Assembly (NCBI GenBank): GCA_023384135.1
Contig: JAHDXS010000001.1
Coordinates: 496,001-560,000 of the forward strand
Length of the DNA stretch: 64,000 bases
Direction: 5' to 3'
Origin: Alphaproteobacteria bacterium
GTDB taxonomy: Bacteria; Pseudomonadota; Alphaproteobacteria; Micavibrionales; Micavibrionaceae
Below the pieces are notes generated by a model. The model was not told the DNA's origin. It did not search any database and saw nothing but the letters and a program-made list of their open reading frames with translations. Below, piece after piece: positions 17,865-28,125 of the stretch (positions are counted from its first letter, which is position 1; each line of letters begins with the position of its first letter). Made by a program: the position numbers and the translations under genes.

Positions 17865-18497
17865 TTAGTGATACCGGACTCCTCCATCATGAGGGGTATT
17901 GAAGTCGAAATGGGTCATATTCTGCGGCGCGGAGGCGCGGGGCGTAGAGAGCGAGGCGCCCTTTCCGTCCTTTTCCATCTGGCCGGCCAGCATCGTCATC
18001 CGGGTCAGAAGGTCCTCAGCATGGGAGACAAGAGCTTCCGTCTTAGACGTGCTGATCAGGTCGGCATCGGCATGCTCGGCCAGTTTCGCCTTGATAACAT
18101 CCTCGTGCGCATCCAGCGTATCGATCTTTTGCTCCAGCTTGTGGATCGCGTCGCCGAAATATCCGGCTTGCTTGTCGACGATTTCAACCTTGCGCTCAAG
18201 CACTTGAACACTTTCGCTGAACGCGTTGGCTTGCTCGCCGACATTGGCAACCTTCGCTTCCATCTGGTTGATCGCATGCGTCACACGGCCGGTTTCGGCG
18301 TCAACTTGCTCCATTTTCTTCTCGAGCTTGTTGATCGCATCGCTGAAAAATCCGGTCTGCTTGCGAACGACATCAAACCCGGCGCGCAGACGTTCAAATC
18401 CTGCGCCGAGCACTATACTCGTCCCCACGGCGGCAACCGCGGAGAACACAGCCATCATAATCGAGATGGCCACTACGGTTTCTACTTCCAAAGACAT
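17865..18497 (-). CDS. Membrane-anchored coiled-coil protein with four 21-residue repeats
   Basis: 210 residues from the ATG at 18497; AAAGGTG lies upstream, while an in-frame GTG at 18506 is too close to it. One N-terminal hydrophobic helix (about 8-33) is followed by four tandem 21-residue units at about 46-129. Examples are KQTGFFSDAINKLEKKMEQVD, trimmed here to its pattern (K/E)Q(T/A)GxFxxAIxxLExKxxxVD. Each unit is three heptads, so a long coiled coil is expected. The C-terminus is Ser/Pro-rich and disordered. The family is unknown. A structural or signalling role at the membrane is possible but not shown. Confidence 0.75.
   Translation of the reverse strand: MSLEVETVVAISIMMAVFSAVAAVGTSIVLGAGFERLRAGFDVVRKQTGFFSDAINKLEKKMEQVDAETGRVTHAINQMEAKVANVGEQANAFSESVQVLERKVEIVDKQAGYFGDAIHKLEQKIDTLDAHEDVIKAKLAEHADADLISTSKTEALVSHAEDLLTRMTMLAGQMEKDGKGASLSTPRASAPQNMTHFDFNTPHDGGVRYH
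18111..18362 (-). repeat. Four in-frame 63-base repeats encoding coiled coil
   Basis: Codons for residues 46-129 of the coiled-coil protein form four 21-residue units. Protein-level identity is best between units 1 and 4 (KQTGFF / KQAGYF starts, LEKK / LEQK centres). The periodicity is conserved without insertions, so copy number may be variable between strains. Confidence 0.7.
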
Positions 18498-18737
18498 GGT
18501 CTGCACCTTTCGTATCGAATGTTACAGGGCTTAATTCTGAAAGAGCTGGGTGATAAAATCCAAGGCTGCACCAGGCAGATTCAGGGCCCTAAAGAGGGGT
18601 TCCGGGACTGACGATTAAGGCTCGTCATAGTTTTATGGTAAATAAACAAGGGCAACCTGTCCACGACTATCGTTTCGAAATTTCCTAAAGTTTTAGGGGT
18701 TTCCGAAACACTCCGTATCGAACGCTGGAGACGGCCT

Positions 18738-18762
18738 AAAAAGAAAGGGCGCCGCAGCGCCC
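18738..18762 (-). terminator. Terminator of the lipoprotein gene
   Basis: Read on the minus strand, GGGCGC pairs with GCGCCC (18747-18762) around a four-base loop and is followed by TTTCTTTTT. It lies just downstream of the lipoprotein gene at 18794-19531. The rest of 18507-18793 shows nothing else I can support. Confidence 0.8.
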
Positions 18763-18793
18763 TCTCCTGAAACATGACCTCGGAACAGTTTCT

Positions 18794-19531
18794 TTAGTCT
18801 TGGGTCTGATAAGCCCCATCGTCGTAAATTTCGTTCAACTGCCGCTCGCCTTCGGTAATCGGCTTATACATCTCCGTCTTAGGAACGACGATTTGCTTCT
18901 CCGAAATGAAACCGGAAGACGTATCCTCCTCGATCGCCTCTTCTGAGACATTTTCAACCGCCTCTACCGAACGAACCGGAGGCGGCTCAAGGGGAAAACC
19001 TTCATTGGTGCGAGCCGGGCTGCTCATACCCGAAGAACCTTCAGCACCAGCCGCCGGCTCAATAGCCGAAGCGGTAATCCGGCTTGAAGGAAGCGGAGAG
19101 GGCGCATACTGCGCACCCTGATCACCCTGCAAAAGCTGCTGCGTCATAAGCTGCTCGCTCGTCATGCCGACTGAACCATCGTCCGCTGCGCCAGCCTCGG
19201 GCGTAATGCTCGAAAAATCCTCGGAACCGGCATGCGGCTCTGTCTTCTGAACGTCTGCGGCGGAAGCTCCGGCCTCGGAAGCCCTCGTCTTCGGAGCGCC
19301 ATATCCCTTGGTCTTCGAGCCAGACAGCTGCTGTTCAAGATCGTCAGCAAGCTTCAATTCCTTTTCCGGCATCATCTTGGCGCGAACATACATCACCCCG
19401 TCGCCCGCCGTGCGCTCCATCGTATAGGGAACTTTATCCGAGTATTTGACCGTCTCCCAGCCATCTCCGCACCCTGCGAGCAAAAGACTGAAACCGGCAA
19501 CTGCAAACGCGCGTCTTTTAGAAACGGGCAT
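18794..19531 (-). CDS. Disordered envelope lipoprotein
   Basis: 245 residues from the ATG at 19531 (AAGGA upstream). The signal peptide ends in the lipobox LLLAGCGD (Cys about 21). After a short ordered part (ETVKYSDKVPYTMERT, and KMMPEKELKLADDLEQQL) the protein is long, rich in Ala, Glu, Pro and Ser, and probably disordered. It lies downstream of tolB and of a smaller lipoprotein gene, where pal and cpoB/ybgF are normally found, but no OmpA-like peptidoglycan-binding domain is present. Function unknown. Confidence 0.75.
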   Translation of the reverse strand: MPVSKRRAFAVAGFSLLLAGCGDGWETVKYSDKVPYTMERTAGDGVMYVRAKMMPEKELKLADDLEQQLSGSKTKGYGAPKTRASEAGASAADVQKTEPHAGSEDFSSITPEAGAADDGSVGMTSEQLMTQQLLQGDQGAQYAPSPLPSSRITASAIEPAAGAEGSSGMSSPARTNEGFPLEPPPVRSVEAVENVSEEAIEEDTSSGFISEKQIVVPKTEMYKPITEGERQLNEIYDDGAYQTQD

Positions 19532-19728
19532 GTGAAATCCTTCCCTGATGTAAAAACAAAACCAAACGCAGACAGACACGCAGCCGTAGAAAACGCAGCG
19601 CTGTACACAGAAGGAAAACAACATATTGATTGTTCCGATACTCTAGAATCGGAACATGAAAAGATCAAGACAAAGAATTGAAAAAAAAGCGTTTCCGTAT
19701 ATCGCAAGGATAAATTTGCAGGGAACGA

Positions 19729-20040
19729 TTAGAGAGCCTCGCCAGACGCGGACTCGATGCCGGGAAGACCGGCGGAGTGTTCTTGCGTTTCCGCAGATAC
19801 AGGATCTTCGGGTTGAACCTGCGCCTCATCCTTACGCTCGGTGAGAACCTCAAGACTCGGCTCGCGCATCGTAACGAAAGCCAGACGCGTAATCGGCTCG
19901 CGCTCAATCACGACCGGAGAGTCGGCCTTAGCCTGCTCGCCACCCATACTCGCGCACCCCGCCAGAAACAGAACGCACGACAAAACCGCGAACCCGCGCA
20001 AACTGCGGACAAAAACATCCTTAGAAATAATACCAGACAT
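19729..20040 (-). CDS. Small envelope lipoprotein downstream of tolB
   Basis: 103 residues. The N-terminus contains a hydrophobic stretch ending in the lipobox LFLAGCAS (Cys about 29). The remaining 75 residues are acidic and proline-rich without recognisable domain. Together with the larger lipoprotein that follows (18794-19531) it forms a lipoprotein pair at the expected location of pal. The gap up to tolB, 20041-20269, is AT-rich and probably carries its promoter. Confidence 0.7.
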   Translation of the reverse strand: MSGIISKDVFVRSLRGFAVLSCVLFLAGCASMGGEQAKADSPVVIEREPITRLAFVTMREPSLEVLTERKDEAQVQPEDPVSAETQEHSAGLPGIESASGEAL

Positions 20041-20269
20041 CAGAGCACCTCTGCTTTTAAGACAGAACTGAAGAATAAACCGGAAGAACGCAGATGGTGA
20101 GCAGCTTGAACAAAAACTCTTAAGACACTGTCATCATATCATAAACGGAGCTTTTTCTCTACTGCAATCAGCCGCCAGTCCGCGTCCATCACTAAAAACT
20201 TATATAGATGATACGCTTAGGGCGCCCGAATCCTTCGCCGGAGCAAACACAAGAAAAAAAGCCTAAAAA

Positions 20270-21598
20270 TCAAGGATTCAGAGGAGACCAGGCAGGGTCA
20301 GACCCGTCGCGCGGCGTCTTCAAAACCCGCTCGTTATACCCTGTTATGTCAATAGTGTAGAGCTTGGCCGAACGGCTTCCGCCCGAAGGGGTCTCCTTGA
20401 AATAGGTCAGCACACGCCCGTTGGGCGCCCAGCTCGGCCCTTCGACGTGGTAAGCGTTGGAGATCAGGCGCTCGCCCGTTCCGTCGGGACGGATGACTCC
20501 GATATAGAACTTGCCCTGATACATGCGCGTGAAAGCGATCAGATCTCCGCGCGGCGACCACACCGGGTTGGCGTACCGCCCCTTGCCGAACGTGATCCGC
20601 TTCGCGGCCGACCCATCAGAATTCATGGTGTAGAGCTGCTGCGATCCACCCCGGTCGGATTCGAACACGATCTGCCGCCCGTCGGGGGAGAAGGACGGCG
20701 CGGTGTCGATGCCCGGAGTATTGGTGATCCGCACAGGCTGGCGCGAACCGATATCCATGACATAGATGTCGGTATTCCCGCCCCGCGCAAGGCTCATGGC
20801 GATCCGGCGACCATCCGGCGAGAAACGCGGCGCAAATGTCATGCCGGGAAACGTGCCCAGCTCGACATGCCGCCCGGAATTGATGTCGTAAAGAAAGACG
20901 CGCGGCTTGCCGCCCTGATAAGACATGTACGCGATCCGCTGCGACTCCGGCGAAAAACGCGGCGTCAGAACAAGGTAAGACCCGTCCGTCAGATATTTAT
21001 GGTTCGCCCCATCCTGATCCATAATCGCCAGACGCTTGATCCGCTTGTCCGCCGGACCGTGCTCGGAAATATAAACCACGCGCGAATCGAAATACGCGCC
21101 CTCGCCCGTGATCCGCTTATAGATCTCATCGGAAATGATATGCGCGATGCGGCGCCAGTTCTGGTCGGTGGTAGTATACGCCATCCCGATTAGCTGCTGC
21201 TGGTTGAACACGTCCCAAAGGCGGAACTCAACCCGCGACTGCCCGTTGCCCGCCCGCGTAACCTTGCCGGTGACAAGGGTTTCCGCACCCGTCGCCCGCC
21301 ATTCGGGGAAACGCACACCCTCCTGCTCGACGGAGGCCGGGCTCTGCACGAACGCGCGCGGATTGACCGGAGCAAACAGCCCCGAACGCTCAAGATTCGC
21401 CGTGATGATGCCCGGAATATCGACCGCCAACCGCTCACCGTCAGCCGAGTCAGCAAAAAAATTGCTGATCGCGATGGGCCGCGGTTTCATAACACCGCGG
21501 TCAACTATGATCTCCGTTTCCTGAGCAAAGGCAGGAGAAGCGAAAACCATAACGGCGAGAGAAAAAAATGCGAACAGTCTGGCAAAACGAAAGGTCAT
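20270..21598 (-). CDS. tolB: Tol-Pal system periplasmic protein TolB
   Basis: 442 residues from the ATG at 21598, supported by AAGGGA upstream. A signal peptide is followed by the TolB N-terminal domain ([20 protein letters not shown]) and a six-bladed beta propeller with repeated motifs such as [24 protein letters not shown] and [12 protein letters not shown]. TolB links the inner-membrane TolQRA motor to Pal and outer-membrane porins and acts in outer-membrane constriction at division. The last gene of the visible tol operon; pal is not next. Confidence 0.95.
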   Translation of the reverse strand: MTFRFARLFAFFSLAVMVFASPAFAQETEIIVDRGVMKPRPIAISNFFADSADGERLAVDIPGIITANLERSGLFAPVNPRAFVQSPASVEQEGVRFPEWRATGAETLVTGKVTRAGNGQSRVEFRLWDVFNQQQLIGMAYTTTDQNWRRIAHIISDEIYKRITGEGAYFDSRVVYISEHGPADKRIKRLAIMDQDGANHKYLTDGSYLVLTPRFSPESQRIAYMSYQGGKPRVFLYDINSGRHVELGTFPGMTFAPRFSPDGRRIAMSLARGGNTDIYVMDIGSRQPVRITNTPGIDTAPSFSPDGRQIVFESDRGGSQQLYTMNSDGSAAKRITFGKGRYANPVWSPRGDLIAFTRMYQGKFYIGVIRPDGTGERLISNAYHVEGPSWAPNGRVLTYFKETPSGGSRSAKLYTIDITGYNERVLKTPRDGSDPAWSPLNP

Positions 21599-21653
21599 GG
21601 ACGTCCCTTGAGTCGGTTTGTGAAACACAGAAAAAGAATCGAGTATATGAACT

Positions 21654-22607
21654 CTATATCATGCCTCTGGGATCGAATGTAACCCTGAACACCTTGAATT
21701 GTTCATATTTGCCCGCCGGAATATTGAGTCGCGAGCATCTCGGGTTCGTCAGAGCCCTCCGCGCGGATTCCGCGAAAGATTTGAAAATCGGATCGGATGA
21801 ATACCGCATCGTATCCAGAATATCGACCTGCTTCACGATAAGATCAGGCCCGACATGAACCCGCAAGGAAACTTGCATGTTCTGCACGTCCTGCACCCCG
21901 GCATCAACAACCCAACAAGGCTCGATACCGCGCCGTATGGCGTCGATCTCGCTCGCCGTGATCCGGTCGCCCAGCGACGCGATCTGCGACGGCCTCGAAG
22001 ACTGGCTCGTCGATTCGTTCAAAATCTGGTCCAGCGTCTTGTCCTTCTGGTCATCAGGCGTAATGTCCTTCAAAAGACTGTTGAAATCGCGCGCGGGCTT
22101 TTCCTCGGCCTTGGGTTTGTCCTTCGGTTTATCCTCGGCTTTCTTCGGCTCCGGCTTGGGCTTCGGCGGCTTCGGCTTGGTCTTGGGCACCGGCGCGGGC
22201 TTGGTATCCTCGGGCATGGTCAACTGTTGCGGCTCCGGCTTTTCAATCGGCGGCGGCGGAACGTCTTCGATCTCCGGCTCCTTCGGCGTCTCCAGCGCAG
22301 GCGGCGGAGTCTCCTCCCGGTTATAAACTTTTTCCTGCGTAGTCTCCGGCTTCTCCTCGCTCACCTTCTCCGGCTTGTTCGGCGCGGCCAGGTTGTCCGT
22401 CTGCGCGATCTCCGTGATATCCACCATCTCCACCGTCACCGCCGTGGGCATCAGGATGGGCGGCGGCGAGAGGAACGGCAGGCTCACAAGGCCAAGCGTG
22501 AAGACAAGAATATGCAGCCCGAACGACATCACGACAGGCGTCTTCATCCCGGCGAACGGGTTGTCGTCCTCATGCGGTCGATATGTGCCGACAGCGGCGG
22601 CGTTCAT
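21654..22607 (-). CDS. tolA: TolA-like energy transducer
   Basis: 317 residues. A cytoplasmic start is followed by one membrane helix (about 26-46), a long Pro/Glu/Lys-rich linker (about 80-190, with [18 protein letters not shown]) that spans the periplasm, and a C-terminal TonB/TolA-like domain. That domain begins near [17 protein letters not shown]. TolA passes proton-motive force from TolQR to the TolB/Pal complex. The charged PPPP-type linker replaces the alanine-rich helix of E. coli TolA, as is common in alphaproteobacteria. Confidence 0.9.
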   Translation of the reverse strand: MNAAAVGTYRPHEDDNPFAGMKTPVVMSFGLHILVFTLGLVSLPFLSPPPILMPTAVTVEMVDITEIAQTDNLAAPNKPEKVSEEKPETTQEKVYNREETPPPALETPKEPEIEDVPPPPIEKPEPQQLTMPEDTKPAPVPKTKPKPPKPKPEPKKAEDKPKDKPKAEEKPARDFNSLLKDITPDDQKDKTLDQILNESTSQSSRPSQIASLGDRITASEIDAIRRGIEPCWVVDAGVQDVQNMQVSLRVHVGPDLIVKQVDILDTMRYSSDPIFKSFAESARRALTNPRCSRLNIPAGKYEQFKVFRVTFDPRGMI

Positions 22608-22616
22608 GGCGGCCCC

Positions 22617-23066
22617 TTATTGATCCGGCTGGGAAACCAGCGCGACCTTCGTAAATCCGGCGGCGCTGACCATCCCGATGATTTCCGAAACCTTGCCATA
22701 GGGTAAAGCCTTGTCCGCCCGGATGTATATCCGCGCCTCCTCGTTCCCCTCCAGCATCCCGGTCAAAAGCCCGACAAGGCTCCCCTCGGTCGTCTCCGTC
22801 TCGCCGATGAAAATTTTCCCTTCGGCGTTGACGGAAATCTCGATGGGCTTGCTATCCGGATTCTCGATTGCCTTGGCCTTGGAGTTCGGAAGATCGACCT
22901 GCACCCCGGCGGTCAGAAGCGGCGCGGCAACCATGAAGATGATCAGCAAAACCAGCATGACATCGACGAACGGCGTAACGTTGATCTCCGAAATAGCACC
23001 CGCCGAGCTCGACCGCCTGCGCCTGCGGCCCGCTCCGCCGCCCCCTGAAACAATCATTCCGCCCAT
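22617..23066 (-). CDS. tolR: TolR/ExbD biopolymer transport protein
   Basis: 149 residues. A glycine/arginine-rich cytoplasmic N-terminus precedes the single helix INVTPFVDVMLVLLIIFMV, which contains the proton-conducting aspartate (VDVML). The periplasmic domain follows (KAIENPDSKPIEISVNAEG). Subunit of the TolQ-TolR motor. Nine bases separate it from tolA. Confidence 0.94.
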   Translation of the reverse strand: MGGMIVSGGGGAGRRRRRSSSAGAISEINVTPFVDVMLVLLIIFMVAAPLLTAGVQVDLPNSKAKAIENPDSKPIEISVNAEGKIFIGETETTEGSLVGLLTGMLEGNEEARIYIRADKALPYGKVSEIIGMVSAAGFTKVALVSQPDQ

Positions 23067-23090
23067 AAGCCCTACTCCCTTTCAAAAAAT

Positions 23091-23852
23091 TTAAGCGACG
23101 CGCTTGCCGCCGTTGGGAACCTTCATAACGTCCTGACTGTCCATATGCCGCGAAAGGATGGCCGAAAACTCGTCCGTAAACGCCTCCAGCCGGTCCGCAT
23201 AGCGGTTCAGCCGCGAATTAAGAAAATTGTAGGCCACAGAGGCCGGAATCGCCGCGACCAGCCCCAGCGCAGTCGCAAACAACGCCTCCGCGATCCCCGG
23301 CGCGACAACAGCCAGACTCGTGTTATTAGTAGCCGCGATCTGCGTGAAACTGTGCATGATCCCCCACACGGTGCCGAATAGCCCGATGAACGGCGCCGCC
23401 GACGCCACGCTGGCCAGAAACGTCATGCCGCGCTCAAGCTTGTTCATCTCCCGGCTGATCGCCACGGACATTGAACGCTCGACGCGCTGCTTCAAACTCG
23501 CCTGTAAATTCTCCCGCGCGGGCAAACCGCCCACGACTCCGGCCTTCCATTCGTCCATTCCCGCCGCGAACGTATGCAAAAGCGGGTCCTCCTTGCTCTT
23601 CTTCACACGCTCGTAAATCTTGTCCAACGGCTCCCCCGACCAGAACGAATCCTCGAAACGGTCCGCCCGGCGGTTCAGTTTGGCGAGCTGTCCGCGCTTG
23701 CTCAGAATGATCGCCCACGACCAGATCGAACAAAAAATAAGCACAAGAATGACCGACTTCACCACAAGGTCCGCATTCATGAACAGCGCCAGCGCGCTCA
23801 TATCCGCTGCCGCAAATTGACCCAGACTTTCCGTTGCAACGCTCGATGCCAT
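23091..23852 (-). CDS. tolQ: TolQ/ExbB proton channel protein
   Basis: 253 residues with three membrane helices: one near the N-terminus (about 30-50), then FLASVASAAPFIGLFGTVWG and GIAEALFATALGLVAAIPAS, the conserved ExbB/TolQ pair. It forms the ring that uses the proton gradient to drive TolA. It follows ybgC by 75 bases and precedes tolR by 24. Confidence 0.95.
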   Translation of the reverse strand: MASSVATESLGQFAAADMSALALFMNADLVVKSVILVLIFCSIWSWAIILSKRGQLAKLNRRADRFEDSFWSGEPLDKIYERVKKSKEDPLLHTFAAGMDEWKAGVVGGLPARENLQASLKQRVERSMSVAISREMNKLERGMTFLASVASAAPFIGLFGTVWGIMHSFTQIAATNNTSLAVVAPGIAEALFATALGLVAAIPASVAYNFLNSRLNRYADRLEAFTDEFSAILSRHMDSQDVMKVPNGGKRVA

Positions 23853-23927
23853 GGCCTCTTAAAACTCCTGAAAATATGAAAAAAGGTTAGATTATAAAAA
23901 ACCCCGGAAACTTAACAGTTTACGCGC

Positions 23928-24359
23928 CTATTCGCTATAGTTTTGAAAGGCCTGCTTGATGTCTTCCGGAAGTCGCGCAGGCTGGATTTTTTCCGTCTCT
24001 ACACATACCAAGACAACATGCATGTCACAAATTAATTCCGCCTCCATCGCGCCGTTTTCAGCCCTTTTTTCCCTGAAAACCGCCTGATGCATCGTAAAAC
24101 TGGTGTTTTTGAGTTCTTCGATGGTGCTTTGCATAACAAGATGGTCGTCCAGAAACGCGGGCTTGAGATAATCCACGCTTATACGACGAACGACAAAGAT
24201 CAATCCTTTGTTTTTTTCCAAGGTGCGGTTTTCAAACCCCACGGCCCGCAGGAATTCCGTGCGTCCCCGCTCGGCGAACTTAAGGAAATTGGCATGGTAA
24301 ACCACCCCGCCCGCGTCGGTATCCTCATAATAAACCCGGATGGGAATCCTGTGTCTCAT
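23928..24359 (-). CDS. ybgC: YbgC-family acyl-CoA thioesterase
   Basis: 143 residues of hot-dog fold. The conserved catalytic segment YYEDTDAGGVVYHANFLKF holds the Asp at about 15. Family members hydrolyse short-chain acyl-CoA or acyl-ACP and are the usual first gene of the tol operon. The gene starts 20 bases after ruvB, so both may share the transcript. Confidence 0.93.
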   Translation of the reverse strand: MRHRIPIRVYYEDTDAGGVVYHANFLKFAERGRTEFLRAVGFENRTLEKNKGLIFVVRRISVDYLKPAFLDDHLVMQSTIEELKNTSFTMHQAVFREKRAENGAMEAELICDMHVVLVCVETEKIQPARLPEDIKQAFQNYSE

Positions 24360-24379
24360 GGCCGCTGATCCTTGGAAAT

Positions 24380-25465
24380 TTAACCGTCAAACCCGTCATC
24401 GCCCGGCGCGTCAAGAAGATCGCCCTGCTGCGCCCCGGCCCCCTTGGGGGGATTCAGGCCAATCGCGCCGTACCCCTTCGCCGAGAGCATCCGGCCGCGC
24501 GGCGTGCGCTGCACCAGCCCCTGCTGCATCAGATACGGCTCGATGACGTCCTCGATCATGTCGCGCTGCTCTGACAATGCCGCCGAGAGCGTCTCGACAC
24601 CCACCGGCCCGCCGCCGTAATGATCGGCAATACACAGCAAATAACGGCGGTCCATACCGTCCAGCCCGCTCGCATCGACGTCCAGCCGCTTAAGCGCCGT
24701 ATCGACCAGCTTTTCGTCCACCTGCTTCGCGGCCAGCGCCAGCGCGAAATCACGCACCCGGCGCGTCAACCGCCCGGCGATGCGGGGCGTCCCGCGCGAA
24801 CGCTTGGCGATCTCCAGCGCCCCGTCCTCCGTTATGGGCATATCCAGAAGCCGCGCCGTGCGCGAGACAATCGCCGTCAATTCCTCTGGCCCGTAGAAAT
24901 TGAGCCGCAGCGGAATTCCAAAACGGTCCCGCAAAGGGTTGGTCAGCAAACCGCTACGCGTCGTCGCGCCGATCAGCGTAAACGGCGCCAGCTCGATCTG
25001 GATCGACCGCGCCGCAGGCCCATCCCCGATAATAAGGTCCAGCTTCCCGTCCTCCATCGCCGGATAGAGAATTTCCTCCACGGCGGGATTGAGGCGATGA
25101 ATCTCGTCGATGAACAAAACGTCGAACGGCTGCAAATTCGTCAAAATGGCGGCGAGGTCGCCCGATTTGACAATGACCGGCCCTGACGTCGCCCGGAACC
25201 CAACGCCCAATTCCCGCGAAACGATATGCGCCAGCGTCGTCTTGCCCAGCCCCGGCGGCCCGAACAACAGCACATGGTCCATCGCCGCCTGACGCGCCCG
25301 GGCAGAGTCGATGAAAATTTTCAAATTCTCGCACAGCGCCCGCTGCCCGATAAACTCGTCAAGCCGCGAGGGGCGCAGCGCCTGCTCGACGGGCGGCTCG
25401 GCCTCCTGAACGGCGGCCCCGATCTCGGTATCCTTTTGCTTGGCCTTGCCCCGTGCCCCGCTCAT
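24380..25465 (-). CDS. ruvB: Holliday-junction branch migration ATPase RuvB
   Basis: 361 residues. AAA+ ATPase with Walker A in [14 protein letters not shown], Walker B in LFIDEIHRL, sensor 1 and the arginine finger in GATTRSGLL, and a C-terminal winged-helix domain ([17 protein letters not shown]). It drives branch migration of Holliday junctions on RuvA. It is preceded by ruvA with a four-base ATGA overlap. An N-terminal extension of about 20 residues ([16 protein letters not shown]) is unremarkable. Confidence 0.97.
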   Translation of the reverse strand: MSGARGKAKQKDTEIGAAVQEAEPPVEQALRPSRLDEFIGQRALCENLKIFIDSARARQAAMDHVLLFGPPGLGKTTLAHIVSRELGVGFRATSGPVIVKSGDLAAILTNLQPFDVLFIDEIHRLNPAVEEILYPAMEDGKLDLIIGDGPAARSIQIELAPFTLIGATTRSGLLTNPLRDRFGIPLRLNFYGPEELTAIVSRTARLLDMPITEDGALEIAKRSRGTPRIAGRLTRRVRDFALALAAKQVDEKLVDTALKRLDVDASGLDGMDRRYLLCIADHYGGGPVGVETLSAALSEQRDMIEDVIEPYLMQQGLVQRTPRGRMLSAKGYGAIGLNPPKGAGAQQGDLLDAPGDDGFDG

Positions 25466-26094
25466 GCGCTGAGCTCCCGCAAGGCCAGCCGGATGATGGC
25501 CTGAAGATCATCACGCATATTATCGTTGGCCTTGCCCCGCACATTCATCACGGCGGCAAACGCCTCCGACCGTGCATAACCAAGATTGGTCAGCGCCGAA
25601 ACGGCATCCAGCGCCACGCCGCCCTCTTCGCCCGCACCCTCAAGAATCTTCGCGCCTTTCGATGGCGACATTGTATCAACCGAAAGCTCGACCTTCCCGG
25701 CTTTGTCTTTCAATTCCGTCAAAATTCGCACGGCCAGCTTCGGCCCCACCCCATCCGCCTGCGTCAGAGCCGCCTTGTCCTGCGAAGCGATGACATAACC
25801 AAGCTTATCCGGCGCGACCGCGCTCAAAATCGAAAGCGCGACCTTTGCCCCCACGCCCTGCACGCTGGTCAGCAGCTTGAACCAAGCCCGCTCGGCCTCC
25901 TCGGCAAACCCGAACAGCGTAATCGCGTCCTCGCGCACCTGCGTGATGATCAGAACGCTGGCCGGGTCGCCTGCCTGCCCGATCCGCGACAAGGTCCGTC
26001 CGCTGGCATGGACAAGATAGCCCACGCCCTTGACGTCGAGGATCAGATGATCCCGCGCGAAACTGTCGATAATCCCGGAAAGCTTGCCGATCAT
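25462..26094 (-). CDS. ruvA: Holliday-junction recognition protein RuvA
   Basis: 210 residues from the ATG at 26094 ([12 protein letters not shown]). OB-fold domain, then two helix-hairpin-helix motifs ([14 protein letters not shown] and [13 protein letters not shown]), and the C-terminal domain ([19 protein letters not shown]) that contacts RuvB. It overlaps ruvC upstream and ruvB downstream by four bases each, giving tight coupling. Confidence 0.97.
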   Translation of the reverse strand: MIGKLSGIIDSFARDHLILDVKGVGYLVHASGRTLSRIGQAGDPASVLIITQVREDAITLFGFAEEAERAWFKLLTSVQGVGAKVALSILSAVAPDKLGYVIASQDKAALTQADGVGPKLAVRILTELKDKAGKVELSVDTMSPSKGAKILEGAGEEGGVALDAVSALTNLGYARSEAFAAVMNVRGKANDNMRDDLQAIIRLALRELSA

Positions 26095-26594
26095 GGGCGG
26101 GTGTGACTCTGTGTTGTTCTTTTGTTCCACTGTCCATAATGCGCGTGACATATGGCAACCGCAAGCGCGTCCGCCTCGTCCGGCCCAATCGTTCCACAAG
26201 CGGGAAGCAGGCGTTTGATCATCGCCTGAACCTGCTCCTTCGCGGCATGCCCCGCCCCGACGACGGATTTCTTGACCGTGTTGGCTGGATATTCCGCGAC
26301 CTCGATCCCGCACAGCGCAGGCACGGCCAGCAAAACCCCGCGCGCCTGCCCCAGTTTCAAGGCTGACAGAGCATTGGCGTTCACAAACGTCTCCTCGACC
26401 GCCGCGCTTGCGGGCTGATACGTCCGAACCACTTCCGTCATTTTTTCATGCAAAAAAGCCAGGCGCTGCGCAAGCGCCAGAGCCGTCGGCGGCTTAATCA
26501 AACCGCACGCGCGAAACCGCAAAACATGTCCTTGGCTTTCAATAAGGCCCCATCCGGTCTTCTGAAGGCCGGGGTCGATACCCAGAATCAGCAT
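26091..26594 (-). CDS. ruvC: Crossover junction endonuclease RuvC
   Basis: 167 residues. Resolves Holliday junctions by paired nicks. The RNase-H-like acidic residues are visible: Asp7 in LGIDPGLQKTGWG, the Glu in AAVEETFVNANA, and the Asp/Glu cluster in GPDEADALAVA. Length is normal (about 170). It lies nine bases downstream of yebC. Confidence 0.96.
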   Translation of the reverse strand: MLILGIDPGLQKTGWGLIESQGHVLRFRACGLIKPPTALALAQRLAFLHEKMTEVVRTYQPASAAVEETFVNANALSALKLGQARGVLLAVPALCGIEVAEYPANTVKKSVVGAGHAAKEQVQAMIKRLLPACGTIGPDEADALAVAICHAHYGQWNKRTTQSHTRP

Positions 26595-26603
26595 TCCGGC
26601 ATT

Positions 26604-27359
26604 TTATCCTGATGCCAGAAGTTTCTCCATCACTTCGTCGCTGGCCTCGAAATTCGCGGTGACGCTCTGAACGTCATCGTTATCCTCCAACGCTTCGATC
26701 AAGGCTATGACGCTGGCCGCGACCACTTCGCTGACCGGAACCGATATCTTGGGCCGCCAGATCAGCCCGCCCTTTTCCGGTTCCCCGAATTTTTCCTCCA
26801 GAACCGCCCGCACCGCGCCGAACTGGTCAGGAGCGCACGTAATCTCGTGATAATCGTCGCCACTTTCGACATTGTCCGCCCCGGCCTCTAGCGCCGCTTC
26901 GAACACCGCGTCCGCGCTCGCCTTGGCGGCGGGATACAAAATCTCGCCCATGCGCTCGAACATAAAACCCACGCAGCCCGTGGTGCCCAACTCGCCGTCA
27001 TTTTTGCTAAACAGGGTCCGCACCTCGCCCGCCGTGCGATTCTTGTTGTCGGTGAGGCACTCCACGATCACCGCCACCCCGCCGGGGCCGTACCCCTCAT
27101 AACGGATATCCTCGTAATTATCCCCCTCAAGATTGCCCGCGCCCTTCTGGATGGCCCGCTCGATCCCGTCCTTGGGCATAGACTGCCCCCGCGCCGTGGC
27201 AATGGCCAGCCGCAAGCGTGGATTCATGGCCGGATCAGCCCCGCCCAATTTCGCCGCGACCGTAATCTCGCGGCCCAGCTTGGAAAACACCTTCGCCCGC
27301 CGTGCGTCCTGCGCGCCCTTGCGGTGCTTGATATTGGCATATTTGGAATGTCCGGCCAT
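26604..27359 (-). CDS. yebC: YebC/PmpR-type translation or transcription regulator
   Basis: 251 residues with the signature [18 protein letters not shown] at the N-terminus, [17 protein letters not shown] and [11 protein letters not shown]. Members were described as DNA-binding regulators and, more recently, as factors helping ribosomes through proline stretches. First gene of the yebC-ruvCAB block; divergent from the response-regulator gene at 27530. Confidence 0.94.
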   Translation of the reverse strand: MAGHSKYANIKHRKGAQDARRAKVFSKLGREITVAAKLGGADPAMNPRLRLAIATARGQSMPKDGIERAIQKGAGNLEGDNYEDIRYEGYGPGGVAVIVECLTDNKNRTAGEVRTLFSKNDGELGTTGCVGFMFERMGEILYPAAKASADAVFEAALEAGADNVESGDDYHEITCAPDQFGAVRAVLEEKFGEPEKGGLIWRPKISVPVSEVVAASVIALIEALEDNDDVQSVTANFEASDEVMEKLLASG

Positions 27360-27529
27360 AAGAGCACCCTCTCGATAAATCCATCCTGATGCGAGGCCAC
27401 AGTATAAGAACCGCCACTTCTGTTGAAAAGTCCGATTATCCGCCGCCCGTCCCTTTTTTTTTGCCCCATCACAGACGATAATAAGGGGTTATTTGCAAAA
27501 ACTCAGACTAAAGATCGTCGGCACAACCT

Positions 27530-28096
27530 ATGTCGTATAAATTTGAATCGCTGAAGGTTCTGGTGGTCGAAGACAACGAGCCAATGCTCGAACTCACGAA
27601 ATCCATACTGCAAACCTTTGGCGTGGGCACTCTTTACACAGCCGTGGATGGAGAGGAAGGCTTCACAATCTTCTGCAAATCCAATCCTGACATGGTGATC
27701 GCCGACTGGATGATGCAGCCCTGCGACGGCATATCGCTCACCCGCCGGATCCGCAACGACAAGCGCAGCCCCAACCCCTATGTCCCGATCATCCTGATGA
27801 CGGGCTTCAGCGAAAAACGCCGTGTGATCTCCGCAAGGGACGCGGGCGTAACTGAATTTCTTGTTAAACCCTTCAACGCACGCGACCTGTACCGCCGCAT
27901 CGTACAGGTCATCGAAAAACCCAGACAGTTCATCCGCTCAGAGGGATTCTTCGGGCCCGACCGTCGGCGCAACCGCACGAGCGCTTACACCGGCCCTCTC
28001 CGACGCCACGACGACCCCAAGACGGGCCAACCCGGCCTGAGTAACCGCAATAATAAAATCTCGCCGGAGGACATTGCCTTTCTCGATGATGAATAA
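27530..28096 (+). CDS. Single-domain response regulator with disordered C-terminal tail
   Basis: 188 residues. A CheY-like receiver (about 8-128) with the acidic pocket at VVEDNE (Asp15), phosphoacceptor Asp59 in MVIADWMM, Thr in ILMTGFS and Lys113 in FLVKPF. The tail after about 135 carries GFFGPDRRRNRTS, a basic motif seen after receiver domains in alphaproteobacteria, and no DNA-binding domain. Its partner may be the product of the gene 29 bases downstream. No histidine kinase lies nearby. Confidence 0.87.
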   Translation: MSYKFESLKVLVVEDNEPMLELTKSILQTFGVGTLYTAVDGEEGFTIFCKSNPDMVIADWMMQPCDGISLTRRIRNDKRSPNPYVPIILMTGFSEKRRVISARDAGVTEFLVKPFNARDLYRRIVQVIEKPRQFIRSEGFFGPDRRRNRTSAYTGPLRRHDDPKTGQPGLSNRNNKISPEDIAFLDDE

Positions 28097-28125
28097 GCCT
28101 CAACGACAAAGAATGTATAGAAACC

